Source: an uncultured bacterium
GTDB taxonomy: Bacteria; Planctomycetota; UBA1135; GCA-002686595
Direction of reading: 5' to 3'
Assembly: GCA_902826945.1 (NCBI GenBank)
Contig: CADEGS010000001.1
Coordinates: forward strand, 49,468-113,467
DNA length: 64,000 nucleotides
The notes beneath the pieces are model-generated. The model saw only the letters and a list, made by a program, of their open reading frames with translations, made no database searches and was not told the origin of the DNA. This document shows positions 17,161-31,171 of this stretch, piece after piece; positions within the stretch are counted from its first letter, which is position 1; each line of letters starts with the position of its first letter. The position numbers were made by a program, and so were the translations under genes.

Positions 17161-18378
17161 GTGCGCAAGCCCAGGGTCGTCATCACCTACCCCTTCCCGC
17201 TGGGCCAGCGGGCGGCCGGCGGCTCGCGCACCACGCCCGAGCTGGCGCGGCAGCTCGCGCGCCTGGGGCTGGACGTCACGATCCTGGTCGTGCTCTCGAA
17301 CGCGCTCTCGCGCCGCTTCCCGCGCCGGCCGCCCGACCCGGCCGCGTGCGGCGACGAGCTCGACCGCTCGCTCGCGGCCGAGGGCGTGCGCGTCGTGCGC
17401 ATGCCGCAGAGCCCGCTGCACTACCACCTCGACGCCTGGAGCGTGCGCCGCGGCCTCGCGCGCCTGCTCGCCGAGGGGCCGGTGGACGCCGTGCTCGCGC
17501 ACTACCACGAGGCGGGCTTCCTGCCCGCGCTGCTCGCGCGCCACGGGACGACCTTCGGCTTCCTCGCCACCTGGCAGACCTACTCCTGGCTGCCGAAGCT
17601 CCCGCCCGGCTGGCGCGGCCGCGTGCGCGCCGCCGTCGACCGCCGCATGGTGCTCGAGCCGCACCGCCGCGCGCGCGTCCTGTTCGCGCTCTCGGAGTTC
17701 ACGCGCGGCGAGCTGGTCCAGCACCTCGGCGTGCGGCCCGAGCGCATCGCGCTCTCGCCGCTGGGCGTGGACGCCTCCTTCCGCTCCTTCGAGCGCAGCC
17801 AGCGCCCCGCGATCCGCCGCTTCCTCTGGTTCGGCCGCCTGGCGGTGCTCAAGGGCTTCCACGACGCGCTCGAGGCGCTGGGCGAGCTGAAGCGGCGCGG
17901 CGTCGGCGGCTGGACCTTCCGCATGTTCGGCACCGGCCGCAAGGACCTCGTGCGCGCCGCCGCGGAGCGCTGCGGGATCGCCGCCGAGGTCGAGGTGCAG
18001 GATCCGATCGGCGACGCCGAGCTCCGCCGCGAGCTGGCCGCCGCCGACCTCGCCTTGATGCCCTCGCACTTCGAGTCCTTCGGCCTCTCGATCGCCGAGG
18101 CGCAGGCCGGCGGCCTGCCCGTGGTCGCCTACGCCGTCGGCTCGGTGCCCGAGGTCGTCGAGGACGGCGTCACCGGCTGGCTCGCGCCCTTCCGCCGCAC
18201 CGACCTCCTGGCCGACGCGCTCGAGCGCGCGGTGGCCGACCCGGCCGGGACGTTCCAGGCCGGGCTGCGCGCGCGCGAGCGCGCGGCGCGCCTGTTCCGC
18301 TGGGAGCGCACGGCGGCCATCGTGCGCGACGAGCTCGAGCGCCTGGGCGCCTTCGCGCGCGCGCGCTCCTCCGCCTGA
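17161..18378 (+). CDS. GT4-family glycosyltransferase (first of a tandem pair)
   Basis: 405 residues, GTG start. A GT-B fold: the N-terminal acceptor domain opens with VVITYPFPLGQRAAGGS and the C-terminal nucleotide-sugar domain carries FLWFGRLAVLKGFHDAL and the retaining-enzyme EX7E region PSHFESFGLSIAEAQAGG. It should transfer a sugar from an NDP donor with retention. It shares motif order and many residues with the next gene (SEFTRGEL versus SEFTRAEL; HEAGFL versus HEAAFL), so the two arose by duplication. Upstream genes make a likely amino-sugar donor. Confidence 0.9.
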   Translation: MRKPRVVITYPFPLGQRAAGGSRTTPELARQLARLGLDVTILVVLSNALSRRFPRRPPDPAACGDELDRSLAAEGVRVVRMPQSPLHYHLDAWSVRRGLARLLAEGPVDAVLAHYHEAGFLPALLARHGTTFGFLATWQTYSWLPKLPPGWRGRVRAAVDRRMVLEPHRRARVLFALSEFTRGELVQHLGVRPERIALSPLGVDASFRSFERSQRPAIRRFLWFGRLAVLKGFHDALEALGELKRRGVGGWTFRMFGTGRKDLVRAAAERCGIAAEVEVQDPIGDAELRRELAAADLALMPSHFESFGLSIAEAQAGGLPVVAYAVGSVPEVVEDGVTGWLAPFRRTDLLADALERAVADPAGTFQAGLRARERAARLFRWERTAAIVRDELERLGAFARARSSA

Positions 18379-18379
18379 C

Positions 18380-19582
18380 ATGGCCCTGCGCCTGGCGATG
18401 ACGTTCCCGCTCGCGCCCGGCGTGCCGGGCGGCGGCACCGAGGACTGCCTCGGCCTCGCGCGCCACCTGCGCCGCGCCGGGGCCGAGCTGGTGCTCCTGT
18501 GCGCGCGCTCGGCCGGCCCCGGGCGCTTCCCGCGCCGCGCACCCGCGGCCGAGGCCGACGCCGCCGCGCTGGACGCGCTCGCGCGCGAGGGCGTCGAGAC
18601 GCGCCTCGTGCCCGCGCACCCGCTGCACCACCTGCTCGACGGCCTGCCGATGCGCGCCGCGGTGCGGCGCCTCCTCGCCGAGCGGCCGCTCGACGCGCTG
18701 ATCGGCTGGTGGCACGAGGCGGCCTTCCTCGCCGGAGCGCTCGAGCGCCGCGGCGTGCTCTTCGCGATGAGCGCCGCGGCGAGCTACGCGCAGACCTTCC
18801 CGCGCGCGGGGCGCCGCCGGCCGCTGCGGCTCGTGCGCGAGCGGCGCCTGGTGCGCGCGCCGCTGCGCCAGGCCGCGCTCGTGCTCGCGCGCTCGGAGTT
18901 CACGCGCGCCGAGCTCGCGGCCTTCGCCGGCCTCCCGCCCGAGCGCGTGCGCGTCGTCCCCTGCGGCGTGGACCCGCGCTTCGCGGCGCTCGCGCGCGCG
19001 CCCGCTCCAGGCCCGCCGCGCGTCCTCTTCTTCGGCCGGCTGAGCGCGGAGAAGGGGGTCTTCGACGCCCTCGAGGCGCTGGCGCGCGCCGCGGCGGCCG
19101 GCGCGCCGGCCTGCCGCCTGCGCGTCGCGGGCTGGGGCGACCCGGCCCCGGTGCGCGCGCGCGCGACGGCGCTCGGGATCGAGGGGCGCGTCCTGCTCCT
19201 GGGGCCGCTCGGGCGCGACGCGCTCGCGGCCGAGCTGGCGCGCGCCGACCTCGCGCTCCTGCCCTCGCGCTCGGAGTCCTTCGGCCTGGCGAACGCCGAG
19301 GCGCTCGCCGCCGGGGTGCCGGTCGTCGCCTACGCCGCCGGGGCCGTCCCCGAGGTCGTCGGCGGCGCGGGCTGGCTCGTCCCGAGCGGCGATCGCGACG
19401 CGCTCGCCGCGGCGCTCGGCCGGGCGCTGGCCGACCCCGCCGAGCGCGCGCGCCGCGCCGCCGAGGGGCGGCGCCGGATCCGCGAGCGCTACACCTGGGA
19501 GCGCGCCGCGGCGGACACGCTCGCCTGCCTGGCCGAGGCCCTGGCCGCCCGCGACGGACCGGCGCCCCGAACGCTCTGCTAG
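18380..19582 (+). CDS. GT4-family glycosyltransferase (second of a tandem pair)
   Basis: 400 residues, ATG two bases... separated by one base from the previous stop. GT-B fold with N-terminal GGGTEDCLGLARHLRRAG, C-terminal VLFFGRLSAEKGVFDAL and the EX7E region PSRSESFGLANAEALAAG. It is a paralogue of the neighbour at 17161 but clearly diverged, suggesting a different acceptor. It is the last gene before the NRPS-PKS operon (135 bases to the first NRPS ATG), and its stop codon overlaps the candidate -10 of that operon. The short distance leaves open read-through from the glycan genes into the NRPS genes. Confidence 0.9.
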   Translation: MALRLAMTFPLAPGVPGGGTEDCLGLARHLRRAGAELVLLCARSAGPGRFPRRAPAAEADAAALDALAREGVETRLVPAHPLHHLLDGLPMRAAVRRLLAERPLDALIGWWHEAAFLAGALERRGVLFAMSAAASYAQTFPRAGRRRPLRLVRERRLVRAPLRQAALVLARSEFTRAELAAFAGLPPERVRVVPCGVDPRFAALARAPAPGPPRVLFFGRLSAEKGVFDALEALARAAAAGAPACRLRVAGWGDPAPVRARATALGIEGRVLLLGPLGRDALAAELARADLALLPSRSESFGLANAEALAAGVPVVAYAAGAVPEVVGGAGWLVPSGDRDALAAALGRALADPAERARRAAEGRRRIRERYTWERAAADTLACLAEALAARDGPAPRTLC

Positions 19583-19585
19583 CAT
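19580..19585 (+). promoter_or_regulatory. Candidate extended -10 (TGC-TAGCAT) for the NRPS-PKS operon
   Basis: TAGCAT with a TGC extension at the end of the second GT4 gene, 131 bases upstream of the NRPS ATG at 19717. It is the only TANNNT-type sequence I see in the gap. It would give a leader of about 125 bases. No operator repeat is seen. Confidence 0.4.
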
Positions 19586-19716
19586 CCCGGCGCCCGTCCG
19601 CCGGGGTGCGGAGCCGTCCCGGGGAGCGGCGCGGCGACCCCGCGGCCCGCTCTCCCGACCCGGCTCCCCTCCCCGGTGGCCCCCCGGCGGGTGGCGGATC
19701 GCCGCAAGCCCCGCGG

Positions 19717-22700
19717 ATGCCGTCGATCGCTGGACCGCCCGGGCCCTCCCGTCCGTCGGAGGGAGCGGCCCCGCCCTTCCCCTCCGTGACGTCTCCCCAG
19801 CGCCGCTCCCGCCTCTCGACGGACCGCATCCGCAGGGTCCAGGACCTCGTCGAGAGCGAGGGGCTGGGCGCGCGCGCGGAGCCCTTCCCGCGCCTCGCTC
19901 CCGGCGCGGAGGCCCCGCTCTCCTTCGCCCAGGAGCGGCTGTGGTTCCTGGCGCGCCTCTGGCCGGAGAGCCCGGCCTTCCACGTGCCCGCCGCCTGGCG
20001 CGTGCGCGGCGCGCTCGACCCGGACGCGCTGGAGCGGGCGCTGGTCGCGCTCGCCCGCCGGCACCCGGCGCTGCGCACGCGCTTCCCGGCGCGCGGGGGA
20101 CGGCCGCGCCAGGAGGTCGAGGAGGAGCCGCGCGTCGCGCTCGAGCGCGAGACGCTCCCCGCCGCCGCCTCCCCCGCCGCGCGCGAGGCCGCCGCGCTCG
20201 CGCGCGCGCGCGCCTGGGTGCGCCGGCCGTTCGACCTCGAGCGCGCGCCGCTGGCGCGCTTCCTGCTCCTGACCACGGCGTCGGACGAGCACCTCCTCGT
20301 CCTGTGCGTGCACCACGCCGTGTGCGAGGTGCAGTCGCTCGGCATCCTCGCGCGCGACCTCGCGAGCCTGGTCGCGGCCGCCGCCGAGGGCCGCGCGGCG
20401 GCGCTGCCGGCGCTCGCGGCGAGCTTCGCCGACTTCGCCGCCTGGCAGCGCGCGCGCGCGGAGGGGCCGCGCGCCGCGGCGGCGCTCTCCTTCTGGCGCG
20501 GCCGGCTGGCGGGCGCGCTCGACCCGCTCGAGCTCCCCACCGATCGGCCGCGGCCGGCGCTGCAGGGCCTGGAGGGCGGCGTCGTCGAGCGCGCGCTGCC
20601 CGCGGAGCTCTCGAGCGCGCTCCGCGCCTGGGCGGCGCGCTCGGGGCGCACGCTCTTCGCGCCGCTCGCGGCGGCCTTCGCGACGCTGCTCGCGCGCCTG
20701 GCGGACGCGCGCGAGGTGCGCCTGGGCGTGCCGGTGACCGAGCGCGACCACGCCGCGCTCGCGGGCGTCGTCGGCTTCTTCGTGAACACGCTCGTGCTGC
20801 GCTGCGAGCTCGAGGACGGCCCCGGGCTGGACGCGCTCTCGGCGCGCGTCGAGGCCGAGCTGCACGCCGCGCGCGAGCACCAGGAGCTGCCCTTCGAGCG
20901 CCTGGTCGCCGCGCTCGCGCCCGAGCGCGACCTGTCGCGCACGCCGCTCGTGCAGGCCGCTTTCCTGCTGCAGTACGCGGACGAGGGCGGGCCCGAGCGC
21001 CTGCCGCTCGGGCCGGGCGCGACGCTGGAGGCGCTCGACCCGCTGGCCGTGCACACCGGGACGGCGAAGTACGACCTGGCGCTGGTCGCGCTGGTCGAGG
21101 GCGAGCGCGTGCGGCTCGCCCTCGAGCACGCGAGCGAGCTGTTCGAGCCGGCGACGGCAGCGCGCATGCTCGAGCAGCTCGAGCTCCTGCTCGCGCAGGC
21201 GCTGGCGGCGCCCGAGCGCTCGCTGCTCGAGCACGACCTCGTCACGCCGGGCGAGCGCGCGCTGCTCGCGCGCTGGAACGCCTCGCCCGCGCCGGGACCC
21301 GCGCGGCTCGTGCACGAGGTCGTCCTCGCGCAGGCCGCGCGCGACCCGCAGGCCGTGGCCGTGGTCGACGGCGCCGCGACGCTCACCTACGGCGCGCTCG
21401 CCGCGCGCGCGCGGCGGCTGGCGCGTCGGCTGCGCGCGCTCGGCGTCGGTCCGGAGGTCGTGGTGGCGCTGGCCGCGGAGCGCTCGCCCGAGATGGTCGT
21501 CGGCGCGCTGGCGGTGCTCGAGGCGGGCGGCGCCTACCTGCCGCTCGACCTCTCCTGGCCGCGCGAGCGGCTGGCCTTCCAGATCCGCGACGCCGCCGCG
21601 CCGCTCGTGCTCTCGCGCGCGGCGCTGCGCGAGCGCCTGCCCGCGCACGCGGGGCGCACGCTCTTCCTCGACGAGGAGGAGGCCGCGCTCGAGGCGCTCT
21701 CCGACGCGCCGCTCGCGCCCGCGGCGCGCGGGGAGGACCTCGCCTACGTGATCCACACCTCGGGCTCGACCGGCGTGCCCAAGGGCGTCGCCGTGACGCA
21801 CGCGGGGCTGTGGAACCTGGTCGCCTGGCACCTGCGCGCCTACGGCGTCGGGCCGCGCGACCGCGCCACGCACCTGGCCGGCCTGGCCTTCGACGCGGCG
21901 GTGTGGGAGCTGTGGCCGATCCTGTGCGCCGGCGGGACGCTCTGCCTCGTGCCCGACGAGGCGCGCCTGGCGCCGGCGCGCCTGGCGGCCTTCCTGGCCG
22001 AGCGGGCGATCACGCTCGCGTTCCTGCCGACGCCCCTGTGCGAGGCGCTGCTCGCCGAGCCGCTGCAGGGCGGCCTCGCGCTGCGCGCGCTCCTGACCGG
22101 CGGCGACCGCCTGCGCGCGGCGCCCGCGCGGCCGCTCCCCTTCGCGCTCGTCAATCACTACGGCCCGACGGAGTGCAGCGTGGTCGCGACCGCCGGCCCG
22201 GTGACGCCCGGCGCGAGCGGCGCCCCCTCGATCGGGCGGCCGATCGACGGCGTGCGCGTGCACCTGCTCGACGCGCGCGGACGCGACGTGCCGATCGGCG
22301 CCGCGGGCGAGATCTTCCTCGCCGGCGCGAGCCTGGCGCGCGGCTACCACCGCCGTCCGGAGCGCACCGCCGAGCGCTTCGTGCCCGACCCGCGCGGCCG
22401 CGAGCCGCGCCTGTACGCGACCGGCGACCGCGCGCGCTGGCGCGTCGGGCCGGGCGGCGCGGGCGAGCTCGAGTTCCTCGGCCGGCGCGACGGGCAGGTC
22501 AAGGTGCGCGGCGTGCGCGTCGAGCTGGGCGAGGTCGAGGCGCAGCTCGCGCGCGCGCCCGGCGTGCGCCAGTGCGCCTGCGCGCTCGTCCCCGGCGCCG
22601 GCGGCGCGCGCCTGGTCGCCTGGGTCGTGGCCGAGCCGGGAGCCACGGCCGAGCGCCTGGCCGCCTTCCTGCGCGCGCGGCTGCCCGAGCCGATGTGCCC

Positions 22701-23115
22701 CGCGGCCTACGTGCGCCTGGAGGCGCTGCCGCTGACGCCCAACGGCAAGCTGGACCGCGCCGCGCTGCCCGCGCCCGACGACGCGCCGTCCGCCGCCTTC
22801 GCCGCGCCCGAGGGCGAGCTCGAGGAGCGCATCGCCGCGGTGTGGGGCGAGGTGCTCGCGCGCCCCGCGATCGACGCGCACGCGAACTTCTTCGACCAGG
22901 GCGGGCACTCGCTCGCGCTGGCGCGCGTGCAGGCGCTGCTCGGCGAGCGCCTGGGGCGCGAGCTCGGCATGGTCGAGCTCTTCCAGCACCCGACCGTGAG
23001 CGCGCTCGCGCGCCACCTCGAGGCGCGCGGCGCGGGCGCGCCGGCGCTGGCCGAGGCCGAGCGGCGCGCCGCCGGGCGGCTGGCGCGCCTCGCGCGGCGG
23101 AGGGTCGGCCGGTGA
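19717..23115 (+). CDS. NRPS subunit A: C-A-T, leucine-like adenylation domain
   Basis: 1132 residues: basic N-terminal tail, condensation domain (about 67-520), adenylation domain (about 531-1011) and carrier domain with Ser1065 (GGHS). The condensation motif HHxxxDG reads HHAVCEV (His199-His200): both His remain but Asp is Glu and Gly is Val, so condensation may be impaired. The A domain has TSGSTGVPKG and Lys1011 in NGKLDR. Reading the ten binding-pocket positions gives D-A-W-F-L-G-H-V-V-K, one change from a known leucine code (N to H). It is the first subunit, so the C domain would either acylate the amino group or be vestigial. It lacks an N-terminal docking domain. GTG at 19786 is an alternative start. 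The stop overlaps the PKS start (GTGA). Confidence 0.9.
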   Translation: MPSIAGPPGPSRPSEGAAPPFPSVTSPQRRSRLSTDRIRRVQDLVESEGLGARAEPFPRLAPGAEAPLSFAQERLWFLARLWPESPAFHVPAAWRVRGALDPDALERALVALARRHPALRTRFPARGGRPRQEVEEEPRVALERETLPAAASPAAREAAALARARAWVRRPFDLERAPLARFLLLTTASDEHLLVLCVHHAVCEVQSLGILARDLASLVAAAAEGRAAALPALAASFADFAAWQRARAEGPRAAAALSFWRGRLAGALDPLELPTDRPRPALQGLEGGVVERALPAELSSALRAWAARSGRTLFAPLAAAFATLLARLADAREVRLGVPVTERDHAALAGVVGFFVNTLVLRCELEDGPGLDALSARVEAELHAAREHQELPFERLVAALAPERDLSRTPLVQAAFLLQYADEGGPERLPLGPGATLEALDPLAVHTGTAKYDLALVALVEGERVRLALEHASELFEPATAARMLEQLELLLAQALAAPERSLLEHDLVTPGERALLARWNASPAPGPARLVHEVVLAQAARDPQAVAVVDGAATLTYGALAARARRLARRLRALGVGPEVVVALAAERSPEMVVGALAVLEAGGAYLPLDLSWPRERLAFQIRDAAAPLVLSRAALRERLPAHAGRTLFLDEEEAALEALSDAPLAPAARGEDLAYVIHTSGSTGVPKGVAVTHAGLWNLVAWHLRAYGVGPRDRATHLAGLAFDAAVWELWPILCAGGTLCLVPDEARLAPARLAAFLAERAITLAFLPTPLCEALLAEPLQGGLALRALLTGGDRLRAAPARPLPFALVNHYGPTECSVVATAGPVTPGASGAPSIGRPIDGVRVHLLDARGRDVPIGAAGEIFLAGASLARGYHRRPERTAERFVPDPRGREPRLYATGDRARWRVGPGGAGELEFLGRRDGQVKVRGVRVELGEVEAQLARAPGVRQCACALVPGAGGARLVAWVVAEPGATAERLAAFLRARLPEPMCPAAYVRLEALPLTPNGKLDRAALPAPDDAPSAAFAAPEGELEERIAAVWGEVLARPAIDAHANFFDQGGHSLALARVQALLGERLGRELGMVELFQHPTVSALARHLEARGAGAPALAEAERRAAGRLARLARRRVGR

Positions 23116-26100
23116 GCGCCCCCGAGCGCGTCGCGATCGTCGGCATGGCCGGCCGCTTCCCCGGCGCGGCCGATCCCGACGCGCTGTGGCGCAACCTCGC
23201 CGCGGGCGTCGAGTCGGTGCGCTTCTTCGACGAGCGCGAGCTGCTGGCGGCGGGCGTGGCGCCGGAGCTCGTGCGCGACCCGAGCTACGTGCCGGCCGGC
23301 ATGCCGCTCGCGGGCGTCGAGCTCTTCGACGCCGCGTTCTTCGACGTCAACCCGCGCGAGGCGGAGCTGACCGACCCGCAGCAGCGCGTCTTCCTCGAGT
23401 GCGCCTGGCACGCGCTCGAGAGCGCCGCGCTCGACCCCGAGCGCTTCGAGGGGCAGGTCGCGGTCTACGCCGGCTCGGGCCGCAACAACTACGTGCTCGG
23501 CCACGTGCTCCCCAACCGGCGCGTGATGGAGTCGATGGGCGTCGTGGCCGCGGCGCTCCAGAACGAGAAGGACTTCCTGGCCACGCGCGTGGCCTACAAG
23601 CTCGACCTGCAGGGGCCGGCGGTGACCGTGCAGACGGCCTGCTCGACCTCGCTCGTCGCGCTGCACCTCGCCGCGCAGGCCCTGCTCGCGGGCGAGTGCG
23701 ACGCGGCGCTGGCGGGCGGCGTGTGCATCGCCAACCTGCGCCCCGAGGGCTACGTGTACGTCGACGGCGGGATCTTCGCGCGCGACGGGCACCTGCGCGC
23801 CTTCGACGCGCGCGCCTCGGGCCAGGTCGGCGGCAACGGCTGCGCCGTGCTCGTGCTGGAGCGCCTCGAGGACGCGCTCGCGCGCGGGCGGAGGGTGCTG
23901 GCCGTCGTGCGCGGCTCGGCGCTGAACAACGACGGCTCGCGCAAGGTCAGCTTCTCGGCGCCGGGCGTGGACGGCCAGGCGCGCGTGATCGCCGAGGCGC
24001 TGGCCGTCGCCGGCGTGCACCCCGACGAGATCGACTGCGTCGAGTGCCACGGCACGGGCACGCAGCTCGGCGACCCGATCGAGGTCGCGGCGCTGACGCA
24101 GGCCTTCCGGATGCGCAGCGAGCGACGCGGCTCCTGCCCGATCGGCTCGCTCAAGACGAACATCGGCCACCTCGACGCCGCCGCGGGCGCGGCGAGCGTG
24201 ATCAAGACCGTGCTCGCGATGCAGCACGAGGCGCTGCCGCCGAGCCTCGGCTACGAGCGCGCGAACCCCGAGATCGACTTCGCCGCGAGCCCCTTCTTCG
24301 TCAACACGGTCCTGCGCCCCTGGCGCCGCGGCGCGCGGCCGCGCCTGGCCGGCGTGAGCTCGTTCGGCATGGGCGGCACGAACGCGCACGTCGTGCTCGA
24401 GGAGCCGCCGCCCGCCGCGAGCGGCGGGCCTTCGCGGCCGGTGCAGGTCCTGCCGCTCTCGGCGCGCAGCCCCGCGGCGCTCGAGGCGGCCGGCGCCGCG
24501 CTCGCCGCGCACCTCGAGGCGCTGGCCGCCGACGGCGCGCCCGAGGCCGCGCTGGCCGACGCCGCGCACACGCTCCAGGTCGGGCGCAAGGCCTTCGAGC
24601 GGCGCCGCGCCGTCGTGGCGGGCTCGCTCGCCGAGGCGGCGGCCGCCCTGCGCGCGGACGAGCCGCGGCGCGGCGCCGCCGGCGTCGCGCCCCGCGGCGG
24701 GCGCCCGGTCGCGTTCCTCCTCTGCGGGCAGGGGACGCAGCACGCCGGCATGACGCGCGGTCTCTACGAGCGCGAGCCGGTCTTCCGCCGCGCGCTCGAC
24801 CGGACCTGCGACGTCCTCGCGCCCCACCTGCCCGGCGCGCCCGCGCGCGACCTGCGCGCGCTGCTCTTCCCGGCCGCGGACGAGCGCGCCGCCTGCGACG
24901 CGCTCCTCTGCCGCACGGAGTGGACGCAGCCCGCGCTCTTCGCGGTCGAGCTCGCGCTGGCCGAGCTGCTCGCCGCGTGGGGCGTGCGCCCCGACGCGCT
25001 GCTCGGGCACTCGGTCGGCGAGCTCGCCGCCGCCGCGCTGGCGGGCGTGCTCGCGCTCGAGGACGCCTGCCGGCTGGTCGCCGCGCGCGGCCGGCTGATC
25101 GGCGCGCTGCCCGCCGGCGGCGCCATGCTCGCCGTGCACCTGGCGGAGGACGCGCTCGTCGCGCGCCTGCCGGCCGAGCTCTCGCTCGCGGCCGTCAACG
25201 CACCCGAGCTGTGCGTCGCGTCCGGCCCCGAGGCCGGCGTCGCCGCGCTCGAGCAGGCGCTCGCCGCCGAGGGCGTCGCGACGCGCCGCCTGCACACCTC
25301 GCACGCCTTCCACTCGGCCCTGATGGAGCCCGTCCTCGACGCCTTCGAGGCCGAGCTCCGCGGCGTGCGCCTGTCCGCCCCGCGCACGCGCTTCGTCTCC
25401 GGCACGACCGGCACCTGGATCACGGCCGAGGAGGCGCGCGACCCGCTCTACTGGGTGCGCCACCTGCGCCGGCCGGTGCGCTTCGCCGACGGCGTGCGCA
25501 CGCTGTGCGCCGAGCGCCCGCGCGTCCTGTGCGAGGTCGGTCCGGGCGACGCGCTGGCGGGCCTGGCGCGCCTGGGCGCGCCCGAGGGCACGCCGGTCGT
25601 GCGCACGACGCGGCACGCGCGCGAGGAGGACGACGACCAGGCCGTGCTCTTGCGCGCGCTCGGCGCGCTGTGGTGCGCCGGCGCCGCGGTCGACTGGAGC
25701 GCCTTCTCCGCCGGCGAGGAGCGCCGCCGCGTCGCGCTGCCGGGCTACGCCTTCCAGCGCGAGCGCTACTGGCTCGACCCGGTGGCGCCGGCCGCCGACG
25801 ACGACGAGCCCGCGCGTGCTCTGGATCCCGCCGACTGGTTCTGGGCCCCCTCGTGGCGGCGCGTGCCCGACGCCGGCGCGCGCCGCGACGGCGCGCAGCG
25901 CTGGCTCGTCCTCGGCGACCGCGGCGGCGTCGGGCGCGAGCTCGTGCGCGCGCTCGAGCAGGGCGGCGACGAGGCGCTCCTGGTCGAGCCGGGCGAGCGC
26001 TTCGAGGCGCGCGCGCGCGGCGCGTGGACGCTCGATCCGCGCAACCCGGCCGACTACGCCGACCTGCTCGAGGAGCTCGGCGTGCACGGGTTCCGGCCGA

Positions 26101-27709
26101 CGACGGTCGCGCACCTGCTCGGCCTCGACCCGCTCGCGCGCACGTCGCTGGCGGCGCTGGACGCGGCGCAGGAGACGCTCTTCACGAGCCTCCTGTTCCT
26201 CGGACAGGCGCTCGCCGCGCGCCCTTCCGGCGGCGCGCTGCGCCTGGCCGTGGCGGCGCGCGGCATGGTCGAGGTGCAGGAGGGCGAGCTCGACCAGCCC
26301 GAGAAGGCCATGCTGCTCGGGCCGTGCAAGGCGATCGAGGCCGAGCTCGAGGGCGTGCGCTGCACGGCGCTGGACCTCGACGGGGCCGACGCGGCGCAGG
26401 ACGCGGCGCGCCTGCGCGCCGAGCTCGCGCGCGCGGAGCCCGTCCCGCTCGTCGCCTGGCGCGGTCGCACGCGCTGGCTGCCCGGCTTCGAGCCCGTGCG
26501 CCTCGGGCCGCTCGCCCCGGGAGCGGGCCCGCTGCGCGAGCGCGGCGTCTACCTGATCACGGGCGGGCTGGGCGGCATCGGGCTCGCGCTCGCGCGCTTC
26601 CTGGCGCGGCGCGCGCGCGCGCGGCTGATCCTGGTCGGGCGCTCGCGCGTGCCCGAGGAGTCGGCCTGGCGCGCCTGGGTCGAGGAGCACGGCGAGGACG
26701 ACCCGACCAGCCGGCGCGTGCGCGCGCTCGAGGCGCTCCGCGCCGAGGGCGCCGAGGTGCTGGCGCTCTCGGCGGACGCGTCCGACCCGGCGGCGATGCG
26801 CGCCGCCGTCGAGCGCGCCGAGGCGCGCTTCGGCGCGCTGCACGGCGTCGTGCACGCGGCCGGCCTGCCCGGCGACGGGCTGCTCGAGCTCAAGTCGCGC
26901 GCGGCGGCGCAGCGCGTGCTCGCCCCCAAGGTGCGCGGGACGCAGGTGCTCGAGGAGTGCCTGCGCGGGCGCCCGCTCGACTTCGTGCTCCTGTGCTCGT
27001 CGCTCGCCAGCGCCGTCACCGGCGTCGGCCAGGTGGACTACTTCGCGGCCAACGCCTACCTGGACGCGTGGGCCTGCTTCGCGCGCGCGCGCGGCGTGCC
27101 CGCCGTCGCGGTCGGCTGGGACGCCTGGCGCGAGGTCGGGATGGCGGCCGGGACCGCCGTGCCCGAGGCGCTGCGCGCCGAGCGCGAGCGGGCGCTGCGC
27201 GACGGGCTGTCGCCCGCGGAGGGCTGCGAGGCCTTCGAGCGCGCGCTCGCGAGCGGGCTCGCGCACGTGCTGGTCTCGACCACGCACCTGCCGCGGCGCG
27301 TCGCCGCCAGCGCCGCGGCGGTCGCGGCCCGGCGCGCGCCCCCCGTGTCCCCGGCCGCGACGACGCCGGCAGCCGCGGCCGGCGAGCGCGCCGCGCCGGC
27401 CGGGCTGCACGCGCGCCCGGCGCTCGCCACGCCGTACGCGCCGCCGCGCTCGCCCGTCGAGGAGGTCCTGTGCGCGCTGTGGAGCGACCTGCTCGGGATC
27501 GCCGGCGTCGGCCGCGACGACGACGTCTTCGACCTGGGCGCGAACTCGCTGCTCCTGATGCAGCTCTCGCTGCGCGTGCGCTCGCGCCTGGGCGTGGGCC
27601 TCTCGCTGCGCGCGCTGTTCGAGCTGCGCACGGTCGCGCGCCTGGCCGAGCGCGTCGCGGCGCTGCGCGCGCCGCAGGCGGCCGCGGGCGAGACCGAGGA
27701 GGTCGCGCT

Positions 27710-27713
<4 letters not shown>
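23112..27713 (+). CDS. Type I PKS subunit 1: KS-AT-KR-ACP
   Basis: 1533 residues, GTG start. Ketosynthase (about 5-430) has Cys177 in QTACSTS plus HGTGTQLGD and KTNIGHLD. The acyltransferase has Ser634 in GHSVGE and HAFH (731-734), the malonyl-CoA signature. No DH or ER lies between AT and the ketoreductase; KR carries GGLGGIG, APKVRGT, the Ser in CSSLAS and DYFAANAY, so all catalytic residues are present. The loop AGLPGDGLL keeps the Asp of the LDD motif, suggesting B-type stereochemistry. The ACP serine is Ser1479 (LGANS). It should extend the aminoacyl unit from NRPS A by one malonate and reduce it to a beta-hydroxy acid. The C-terminal tail ETEEVAL is a likely docking motif for the next subunit. 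Confidence 0.93.
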
Positions 27714-31167
<3,454 letters not shown>

Positions 31168-31171
<4 letters not shown>

